From Bacteroidota bacterium (GTDB lineage Bacteria > Bacteroidota > Bacteroidia > Cytophagales > Cytophagaceae), in contig JAEVZS010000015.1 of the NCBI GenBank assembly GCA_023392125.1, forward strand, positions 58,808 to 122,807: a DNA stretch of 64,000 nt, given 5' to 3'. Positions 57,550 through 64,000 of this stretch are shown here, piece after piece; within the stretch, counting starts at the first letter, position 1; each line of letters starts with the position of its first letter. Under the pieces are notes generated by a model. That model made no database searches, had not been told where the DNA came from, and was given only the letters and a program-made list of their open reading frames with translations. The position numbers were made by a program, and so were the translations under genes.

Positions 57550-58734
57550 TTATTGCAGAGCAGCAACACCCGGTAGTGTTTTACCTTCCATGTATTCAAG
57601 AAGGGCTCCGCCACCGGTTGATACATAGGAAACTTCATTGCCAAAACCGAGATTGTTAATCGCAGATGCGGAATCTCCGCCTCCGATTAAAGAAAATGCT
57701 CCGTTTTGCGTAGCTTTTACGACAGCTTTTGCTACAGCTACAGTACCTTTTTCAAAGCTTGTCATTTCAAATACGCCCATCGGACCATTCCAAAGGACGG
57801 TTTTTGAGTTTGCGACGATTTCTGAAAACTTTTCCGCTGTTTTTGGTCCGATATCAAGTCCCATCCAGTCGTCCTTAATGCTTTTGCTGTCTGATACTTC
57901 TATATTGGCATTGTTGTCAAACTTGTCTGCAATAACAGTATCTTCCGGAAGGATAAGATTTACTCCTTTATCCTTTGCTTTTTGAATTAATTCTTTTGCA
58001 AGGTCAACTTTATCGAGCTCAACGATAGATGTACCGATATTTCCTCCCAATGCTTTGGTAAAGGTATAGGACATACCGCCGCCGATAATAAGGTTGTCAA
58101 CTTTATCAAGCAGACGCTCAATGATAAGAATTTTGTCAGATATTTTGGCCCCGCCCATAATCGCCGTATAGGGCTTTTGCGCATTGCCAAGCACTTTTTC
58201 AGCATTGTCAAGCTCTGCCTGCATGACATAGCCACAGACTTTGTCGGTAAAAAACTGTGCGATGATAGCTGTAGATGCATGCGCTCTGTGCGCAGTTCCA
58301 AAAGCGTCATTGACATATACATCTCCGTATTGAGCCAGCTTTTGCGCAAAGTCTTTATCGCCTTTTTCTTCTTCTTTATAAAAGCGAAGATTTTCAAGCA
58401 GAAGAATTTCTCCCGGTTTCAGAGATGCAGCCAGTTTTTTAGCTTCATCACCGATACAGTCGGGTGCAAAGTGTATAGTGGTCTTAAACGTATTTTCAAG
58501 ATACTTGATCAGGTGCTTCAGCGAATATTTTTCGGAAGGTCCATCCTTCGGGCGTCCAAGATGTGACATGAGAATGGCAGATCCCCCGTCCTTTAATATT
58601 TTGTTAACAGTAGGAATTACAGCTTTTAGTCTGGTATCATCCGTTATCTCAAACTTTTCATTCAGTGGCACATTGAAGTCGACTCGTATAAGCGCTTTTT
58701 TTCCGGAAAAATTATAGGTGTCTACTGTTTTCAT
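57550..58734 (-). CDS. pgk: Phosphoglycerate kinase
   Basis: A 394-residue cytoplasmic glycolytic enzyme that makes ATP from 1,3-bisphosphoglycerate. Family signatures: RVDFNVPLNE (17-26) with R17, D19 and N21 for substrate binding; HLGRPKDGP (about 59-67); NDAFGTAHRAHAST (about 142-155); GGAKISDK (about 193-200); WNGPMGVFE (about 315-323); and GGGDSASA for nucleotide binding (about 349-356). Length is typical and no residue is missing. It follows the ferredoxin gene on the same strand but a strong terminator separates them. Confidence 0.97.
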   Translation of the reverse strand: MKTVDTYNFSGKKALIRVDFNVPLNEKFEITDDTRLKAVIPTVNKILKDGGSAILMSHLGRPKDGPSEKYSLKHLIKYLENTFKTTIHFAPDCIGDEAKKLAASLKPGEILLLENLRFYKEEEKGDKDFAQKLAQYGDVYVNDAFGTAHRAHASTAIIAQFFTDKVCGYVMQAELDNAEKVLGNAQKPYTAIMGGAKISDKILIIERLLDKVDNLIIGGGMSYTFTKALGGNIGTSIVELDKVDLAKELIQKAKDKGVNLILPEDTVIADKFDNNANIEVSDSKSIKDDWMGLDIGPKTAEKFSEIVANSKTVLWNGPMGVFEMTSFEKGTVAVAKAVVKATQNGAFSLIGGGDSASAINNLGFGNEVSYVSTGGGALLEYMEGKTLPGVAALQ

Positions 58735-58774
58735 TATTTTTTTATTTGATAAAAAAGATCGTCCGTAAAAATAA

Positions 58775-58805
58775 AAAAAAGGCGGAATAAGTTGCCGCCT
58801 TTTTT
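58775..58805 (-). terminator. Terminator of the ferredoxin gene
   Basis: Perfect 11-bp stem AAAAAAGGCGG / CCGCCTTTTTT with a 9-nt loop, continuing into more T on the minus strand; 21 bp after the stop at 58827. The A/T arms make it active in both directions. Confidence 0.92.
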
Positions 58806-58826
58806 GGTAAAATGATTTTTTATAAA

Positions 58827-59174
58827 CTATTCCCCGTGCATCCAGGCTTTTTTAGCCAGCAGCTCATCCTCACTTTCTCTCATATCCGGGTCATCAACGC
58901 AACAGTCAACAGGGCATACAGCAGCACATTGCGGCTCCTCGTGGAATCCGGCACATTCTGTACATTTGCTGGATACAATATAGTAAAACTCTTCGGAAAG
59001 CGGCTCCATAAATGTTCCTGCATCCATGGTAGATCCATCTTCCAGCTCAATTTCTGATAACTGAGTACCAGCTGCGTAGTTCCATTGAGCTCCACCCTCA
59101 TAGATAGCTGTATTAGGGCATTCCGGCTCGCAGGCTCCGCAATTGATACACTCGTCCGTAATCATTATAGCCAT
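58827..59174 (-). CDS. 4Fe-4S dicluster ferredoxin
   Basis: A 115-residue electron carrier with two 4Fe-4S motifs: C9-xx-C12-xx-C15-xxx-C19-P near the start (CINCGACEPECP) and CTECAGFHEEPQCAAVCPVDC further on, the second with the extended spacing between Cys pairs of the Alvin/YfhL-type ferredoxins. The insertion between the clusters (about 25-70) is typical of the Bacteroidota version. It is acidic overall. It has a textbook promoter and is divergent from the acyl-CoA reductase with 99 bp between starts; this pairing suggests shared control and possibly electron supply, the latter being inference. Confidence 0.93.
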   Translation of the reverse strand: MAIMITDECINCGACEPECPNTAIYEGGAQWNYAAGTQLSEIELEDGSTMDAGTFMEPLSEEFYYIVSSKCTECAGFHEEPQCAAVCPVDCCVDDPDMRESEDELLAKKAWMHGE

Positions 59175-59205
59175 AGTATTGCCTTTTTCAGTTTAATTGA
59201 AGGAA

Positions 59206-59236
59206 CAAAATTAGGGACAAAATGATTCGTAACAAA
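59206..59236 (-). promoter_or_regulatory. Consensus Bacteroidota promoter of the ferredoxin gene
   Basis: On the minus strand TTTG (59233-59236), exactly 19 bp, then TAATTTTG (59206-59213): a perfect match to both elements. The start site would be near 59200, giving a leader of about 25 nt. Confidence 0.8.
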
Positions 59237-59273
59237 CTTTAATTAGTGATTTTTGCTTTATTTTGTCTCTTAT

Positions 59274-60284
59274 ATGGAATTAAGAGAACGCGTAAATGCC
59301 TTTGCCGAACTGGGTGTCAGGCTTGCTCAGCTGGATGACCTTACGGCGCAGCAATGGGCAATTGAAGCAAATGCGGTTAATAAATGGTTTACAGTTAATT
59401 CGGTCCGGGAGTCTGTAAAGAATATCGCTGCCATGTTAAATCCGGACAAGCTGCGGCAGTGGATCAGCCGGTATGACTGGAAGGAGAGAGAAAGCAGACG
59501 GGTAGGGCTGGTGCTTGCCGGCAATATTCCCATGGTGGGAATCCATGATATTATCTGCGTGCTTGTTTCCGGGCATAGTGCAGAAATAAAACTCAGCACG
59601 CAGGATGCTGTTTTAATTCCTAAAGTACTGGATATTCTGATTCAGATAGATGGTCGCTTTTCAAAGCAGATTCACTTTATGCAGAAGCTGACAGGGGCAG
59701 ACGCCTTCATCGCGACCGGTTCTGATAACAGCTCCAGGTATTTTGATTATTACTTTTCCCATAAGCCTAATATTATCCGGAAAAACAGAACCTCAGTGGC
59801 GGTGCTGAACGGCTTCGAGGAAAAGCAGGATATTGCACGGCTCGGGGAAGATATATTTGCCTATTTCGGGCTTGGCTGCCGGAATGTTTCAAAAATATAT
59901 ATTCCGGATGGCTATACCCCCTCTGATATATATAGTTCGCTTGAAGCATTTGCCTATGTAGTGGATCATAACAAGTATGCGAATAACTATGAGTATACCC
60001 GGGCCATATATTTGCTGAAAAGCATTTCCTGCTTTGATAATGGTTTTTTGCTGCTGAAAGAAGATGAGGCGCTGGCTTCTCCGATATCCGTGCTTTATTA
60101 CGAGTATTATCATTCGGAAGAAGCTCTGAAAAATAAGCTGGAACTGCAGAAAGAAAAAATACAGATTGTCACTTCTTCGACTGGCTGGTGGAGCGATTCC
60201 ATACCCTTTGGTAAAGCACAGGAACCGGAGCTCTGGGACTATGCAGATAATGTAGATACATTGCAATTTCTGACCAGGCTTTAA
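59274..60284 (+). CDS. LuxC-like acyl-CoA reductase
   Basis: A 336-residue cytoplasmic protein of the LuxC/acyl-CoA reductase family, which reduces activated fatty acyl groups to aldehydes with NADPH through a Cys thioester. ATG 59274 is used; a TTG at 59253 is less likely. Motifs: VLAGNIPMVGIHDIICVLVSGH (80-101) for nucleotide binding and substrate channel, ATGSDNSSRYF (147-157), and the catalytic C202 in FGLGCRNVSKIYIP. The family's second half is present and the length is near that of other Bacteroidota members, which are shorter than luminous-bacteria LuxC. No lux or wax-ester genes are nearby, so the physiological product is unknown. Ends at a bidirectional hairpin. Confidence 0.87.
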   Translation: MELRERVNAFAELGVRLAQLDDLTAQQWAIEANAVNKWFTVNSVRESVKNIAAMLNPDKLRQWISRYDWKERESRRVGLVLAGNIPMVGIHDIICVLVSGHSAEIKLSTQDAVLIPKVLDILIQIDGRFSKQIHFMQKLTGADAFIATGSDNSSRYFDYYFSHKPNIIRKNRTSVAVLNGFEEKQDIARLGEDIFAYFGLGCRNVSKIYIPDGYTPSDIYSSLEAFAYVVDHNKYANNYEYTRAIYLLKSISCFDNGFLLLKEDEALASPISVLYYEYYHSEEALKNKLELQKEKIQIVTSSTGWWSDSIPFGKAQEPELWDYADNVDTLQFLTRL

Positions 60285-60289
60285 TAAAG

Positions 60290-60312
60290 AAGGGGAATCT
60301 TAAGTTCCCCTT
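60290..60312. terminator. Bidirectional terminator between convergent genes
   Basis: AAGGGGAA / TTCCCCTT stem with a CTTAAG-containing loop, T-rich on the plus side (CTGTTTTTTAT) and CTTTATT on the minus side. It serves the acyl-CoA reductase (stop 60284) and the type B adhesin (stop 60321). Confidence 0.7.
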
Positions 60313-60320
60313 TCTGTTTT

Positions 60321-63300
60321 TTATCGTACAATTTCAACCCAGCCTTTATAGGTTTTACCCGTTCTTAGCTGAAGCTCATAGTAATAAACGCCATCTTCTT
60401 CGTTTGAGCCATCCCAGGAGTTGTCATAGTTTTCAGAACGATAGACGACACTTCCCCAGCGATTTACGACTAACAGCTTTGATTTATAGGGAAGCCCGGT
60501 AATAAAGAATGTTTCATTTGATCCGTCATTGTTCGGAGTAAACAGATTGGGTATCGCAAACTTTGTATTAAGGCTGAGGCCGGGAAACTCAAGTATACAA
60601 TCATTCAGGTCTTTCAGATAGACGGTGTACTGCCCGGTTAGTAAGTTCTCAATAGTTGCAGAATTGCCATCGACCATGTCCCATTCTGTGCTGTCAATGC
60701 TTGTATAATAAGGACTGGTACCTCCGCCTATATTGTTTAGTACAATTGTGCCGGAACTATTACCATCGTGTGCGCTTGCTTCTGCATGGAGAGGCAGGGG
60801 AGCATTAAGCGTGATGGTATCATACGGAATAGAATCATATGCTGTAGTTGCTTCATTGAACAGGAAATAGCTTTTTACTTTATATGTACAAAGCTGATCC
60901 TGTACAGTCAGGAAGTAATGGCCGGAAGTCAGACTGTCAAAAACAGGATTTGACTGAAATACCAGCCCGTTGTTGAGGCTGTACTGATAAGAAGGCCGGC
61001 CGCCTGTAACAGAGTCTACCCGGATTATGCCGGAGGAATCGATCCCACATAGATTTAATTGTACAGAAACATATACCTTGAGCTTAGTCTCATTATGTAC
61101 GATTATGTTTTTCCCGCTGGTACATTGCTTGGAGTCGGTTACAACAATAAAATATTCTCCACTGGTCAGATTGGTGATAGTGTCACCTGTAACATCAACA
61201 GGTACCGGAGGCCTGGAGTTTATGCTGTATCTGTACGGACCTACTCCGCCTTTGATCCCGAACAGCCGGATTTCGCCGTCTTCGTTCTGGCAGGTCTCAT
61301 CCAGGGTATTTACTTCATATAGTATCTCCATAGGCTGAGTGATGACTATATCACGCAAATACATGGAGCAGCCGTTTTGTCCTGTAATCGTTATTGTATG
61401 GTTTCCTGCGCGCAGTCTGGTGAAAATCGGATTATTTCTGGGTGGTTCGTTATTGATTGCAAAGCTGTACGGACCATGCTCTCCAACGATGTTGCTCAGA
61501 GCGATTTCACCGATATTTACTCCGTTACACTCAATGTGCTTTACATTAATTACCAGCTCATCAAGATCAATACCACCAACCTGTCGGATTTTGAGAGGAA
61601 CAAGCGCCTGACATCCCGCGTGGTCCTGCACAATAATATTCATAATGCCGGCGCTCAGATTCGTAAGCGTATAGTCATCCTGAAATGTGTTGCCACCGTC
61701 TGAGCTGAAACGGTACGGAGCTTTTCCGCCGGAAATATCGTTGACCAGGGCAACACCAATGCTCCTGTTACAGGTATCAGGAAGCAATTCGATAATATCT
61801 GCAGCAATTGCGTCTCTTTCGCTGATGGTAAATGCGACATTGCTTCCGGTACAGCCCCGGCTGTCACGAACCTCGATTACATGCATGCCGGACTCAAGAT
61901 TATCAAAGTAGCCGGAAGAGCCGGACGGCATTCCGTCGATCTGATACTCATAAGCAGGAGTACCGCCGGTGGTTGTCAAAGTGATATAACCGGATTGTGA
62001 GCCATAACAAATGGAATCACTCCAGTTTGCGATGGAAGACAGAATCGGATCAGGTTGCTGTACTTCGACAGTATACTGGCTGACACATGCTTCAGCTGTT
62101 CTTATATAAATCGTATACAGGCCGGCAGCAAGATCTTCGAAGACCGGAGAGGACTGATAGCTGACCGGATTATTTATACTGAACTCATATGGGCCGGCTC
62201 CACCGCGCACATTCAGCAATCGGGCAGTACCGTCGGAGTCGCCGAAGCAGGTAGCCGGAGAGGTAGCGGTGTCTGCCTGCGCAAGCTCATCGGAACCGGC
62301 CAGAAAATAATCGATTTCGGTGATACAGCCATTGGCATCTTCGATCTCGATGGTATGACTGCCCATTGCAATATCAGGAAAATAGGCAAGAGTGATTTGA
62401 GGGCCGCCATCTATAGAGAAAAGATACGAAGGCGTGCCTCCACTGACGCTGCTAATGCGGAAAGAGCCTGTCGGGACAAAACAGCTTGGTGTATCAAGAA
62501 CTTCAATAGTATATTGCAACGCCTCCGGAGAGGAAACGGATGCTTCAAATGTACTGATACAGCCGTTCTGATCACGGACATAGACGGTATGATTGCCTGC
62601 AGGCACTCCGCTCAATGTGCTTTCACTGATATAATCTATACCATCTGTGGAATAAGAATAGGGAGATACTCCGCCTATAGCTATGGCCGAAATGCTGCCA
62701 TCTGAGCCGCCGAAGCAGGAAACCTGAGTAACCTGATTAAGCGCTGAAATAAGCGTATCAGGTTCAGTGATTACAGTACTGATAATATGATAACAATCAT
62801 TGGCATCTACTACCTGAAAGAGATAGTTGCCGGGACTGAGGTTTGAAAATTCAGGCGAAGCCTGCGGTATATTACCGATAATGCTGTACGAATATGGTGC
62901 AACCCCTCCACTGGCTTCCAGCATTACATATCCATTGTCCTGTCCGTAGCATAATACGGAATGACTTGAATCAATTGCCAGTGCCAGCGAATCGGGCTGA
63001 CCCACTGTGACCTGAAAACTGGTTCTGCACATCAGTGCATCACGCAGCTCAATCGTGTGCGTTCCGGCAATCAGATTGCTGAATGTCGGGTTAAAGGAAT
63101 AGGAGCCGCCGTTAATGGAATACATATAGGGAGCTGCACCGCCGCCCGGATTGCTTACAGAAACAATTCCCTCATCGCTGTCATAACATAGCACATTCTG
63201 ATCCACTGTTATTGTTGCAGTCAGTGTTTTCAGTAGTATTTCCGCCTGAATAGTGTCGGATATGCATCCGTTAATATCTCTGACCAGTACAGACAGGACG

Positions 63301-64000
63301 GTGGACTGGGTAATATTTGACACTGTATGGGTCGGCAGAGTATTCCAGCTATTGCCACCATCGAATGAAAATCCATTGGAAGGTGCAGCTACACTGCCGG
63401 GAGTCATGGTAACTGTTAAGGTAGCAGACTCTCCATAACAAACAGTAACCGGAGCTATGGGCTCTACGGATGGCCTGGGAAGTACAGCGATAGCAATAGT
63501 TGTAGTGTCAGTACACCCGTTGCTGCTGCCAACAACCGCATAGGTGGTTGCCGCATCCGGATTGGTAATTAATTCTGAGCCGGTGCCGATTTCTGTCATG
63601 TCCGGGCTGGTATACCAGATATAATTATCAGCTCCGGCGGATGTCAATGTTACAGATTCACCTTCGCAAACCGTATTATTGTCGGCAGTGACAGTGACTA
63701 TATTTCCTGATGATATTTCCACAACAGAGGTCATTGTTACGGGACCACAATGCGCATTGCTGATGGTCAGGGATATGGTTTTTGTCCCTGCCGTAGCAAA
63801 CAGGATGTTATGTGGCCCTTCTGTGGTGGCAGCCGGGATATCCGCATCGGGAGCAAAGTTCCATAAGAAGCTTGTCGGATTTCCTGTGGAAGTATTAGTC
63901 ACGGTAATCGGGCTTCCCAGACAGGCATTGCTTACAGAGAAATCCGGAATCAACACCGGTCTTATGTTGATCTCCCAATTAATGACATTGGAAGTACATC
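60321..64000 (-). CDS. T9SS type B adhesin with about 11 SprB-like modules (5' end outside the window)
   Basis: At least 1226 residues; the frame is open through the right edge, so the N-terminus lies outside. A TTG at 63954-63956 is not a credible start because coding sequence continues before it (NWEINIRPVLIPDF). Visible parts, N to C: a PKD domain (VSNACLGSPITV, FLWNFAPDADIP), an Ig-like domain with ADNYIWYTSPD, an Ig-like Cys/Pro-rich domain, about 11 SprB-like modules (Cys, GGxxPYxYSI, a GxHT or GxYT turn, DxxGC), and the type B sorting domain (NLFTPNNDGSNETF, last 85 residues). The modules are of the GGxxPY type, closer to canonical SprB repeats than those of locus A. No PorP/SprF gene follows; downstream is a convergent gene. 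Confidence 0.9.
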   Translation of the reverse strand, partial: CTSNVINWEINIRPVLIPDFSVSNACLGSPITVTNTSTGNPTSFLWNFAPDADIPAATTEGPHNILFATAGTKTISLTISNAHCGPVTMTSVVEISSGNIVTVTADNNTVCEGESVTLTSAGADNYIWYTSPDMTEIGTGSELITNPDAATTYAVVGSSNGCTDTTTIAIAVLPRPSVEPIAPVTVCYGESATLTVTMTPGSVAAPSNGFSFDGGNSWNTLPTHTVSNITQSTVLSVLVRDINGCISDTIQAEILLKTLTATITVDQNVLCYDSDEGIVSVSNPGGGAAPYMYSINGGSYSFNPTFSNLIAGTHTIELRDALMCRTSFQVTVGQPDSLALAIDSSHSVLCYGQDNGYVMLEASGGVAPYSYSIIGNIPQASPEFSNLSPGNYLFQVVDANDCYHIISTVITEPDTLISALNQVTQVSCFGGSDGSISAIAIGGVSPYSYSTDGIDYISESTLSGVPAGNHTVYVRDQNGCISTFEASVSSPEALQYTIEVLDTPSCFVPTGSFRISSVSGGTPSYLFSIDGGPQITLAYFPDIAMGSHTIEIEDANGCITEIDYFLAGSDELAQADTATSPATCFGDSDGTARLLNVRGGAGPYEFSINNPVSYQSSPVFEDLAAGLYTIYIRTAEACVSQYTVEVQQPDPILSSIANWSDSICYGSQSGYITLTTTGGTPAYEYQIDGMPSGSSGYFDNLESGMHVIEVRDSRGCTGSNVAFTISERDAIAADIIELLPDTCNRSIGVALVNDISGGKAPYRFSSDGGNTFQDDYTLTNLSAGIMNIIVQDHAGCQALVPLKIRQVGGIDLDELVINVKHIECNGVNIGEIALSNIVGEHGPYSFAINNEPPRNNPIFTRLRAGNHTITITGQNGCSMYLRDIVITQPMEILYEVNTLDETCQNEDGEIRLFGIKGGVGPYRYSINSRPPVPVDVTGDTITNLTSGEYFIVVTDSKQCTSGKNIIVHNETKLKVYVSVQLNLCGIDSSGIIRVDSVTGGRPSYQYSLNNGLVFQSNPVFDSLTSGHYFLTVQDQLCTYKVKSYFLFNEATTAYDSIPYDTITLNAPLPLHAEASAHDGNSSGTIVLNNIGGGTSPYYTSIDSTEWDMVDGNSATIENLLTGQYTVYLKDLNDCILEFPGLSLNTKFAIPNLFTPNNDGSNETFFITGLPYKSKLLVVNRWGSVVYRSENYDNSWDGSNEEDGVYYYELQLRTGKTYKGWVEIVR

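Noticed and set aside
1..64000. tRNA, rRNA, IS elements, phage or integrase genes
   Set aside because: None seen on either strand; no transposase, recombinase or target-site duplication was recognised by eye. A tRNAscan and ISfinder run would settle it.

Overview
The window is chromosomal DNA of a gliding-type Bacteroidota, most likely a cellulose-degrading member of the Cytophagales or a close relative (inference). The grounds are: eight predicted cargo proteins of the type IX secretion system (T9SS) with type A or type B (gliding-motility-associated) C-terminal sorting domains; two PorP/SprF-family outer membrane proteins; two OmpA/PD40 proteins; a secreted GH9 cellulase; promoters of the Bacteroidota form TTTG-N19-21-TAnnTTTG; and almost no Shine-Dalgarno sequences. 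I saw no tRNA, rRNA, insertion sequence, prophage or CRISPR array.

Layout. 1-5 kb: end of an unknown gene, a PAS histidine kinase and a CheY-like regulator, then a GH9 cellulase with its own promoter. 5-18 kb: SBF-like transporter and FAD monooxygenase on the minus strand; a 1307-residue multidomain secreted protein; a YaeR-type VOC protein; a secreted peptidoglycan amidase; a surface-type lipoprotein; a secreted YD-like repeat protein; a DAACS symporter. 17.8-29.5 kb: adhesin locus A, made of a 2772-residue adhesin with 29 SprB-like modules, its PorP/SprF partner, and a divergent PorE-like TPR/PD40/CRD/OmpA protein. 29.5-31.8 kb: unknown protein, atypical SDR, isoaspartyl peptidase. 31.8-37 kb: a three-gene iron-acquisition operon (TonB receptor, DUF4374 surface lipoprotein, PepSY membrane protein) resembling the xenosiderophore system XusABC. 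37.5-45.2 kb: MenC, a decayed gene fragment, a secreted propeller-like protein, a sirtuin, topoisomerase I, SixA phosphatase, a response regulator. 45.4-53.8 kb: adhesin locus B on the minus strand, in transcription order small basic secreted protein, PKD-rich type B protein, PorP/SprF, TPR/PD40/OmpA protein, second small basic secreted protein. 53.9-64 kb: TraB/GumN protein, Tex, a 41-residue lipoprotein, Pgk, ferredoxin, LuxC-like acyl-CoA reductase, and the C-terminal part of a third type B adhesin running off the right edge.

How the genes fit together. Loci A and B repeat one theme: a type B cargo is translated immediately upstream of a PorP/SprF protein (no gap in A, 5 bp in B), with an OmpA/PD40 protein close by that could anchor the complex to peptidoglycan. 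SprF is known to be needed for SprB secretion in Flavobacterium, so each PorP is probably dedicated to its adhesin. Type A cargo (cellulase, amidase and others) stands alone and would use the general T9SS, whose core genes are not in this window.

Most striking structural observation: inside the giant adhesin, modules 13-24 form three consecutive four-module blocks of exactly 969 bp each (21216-24122), a higher-order repeat pointing to expansion by unequal exchange of a 323-residue unit.
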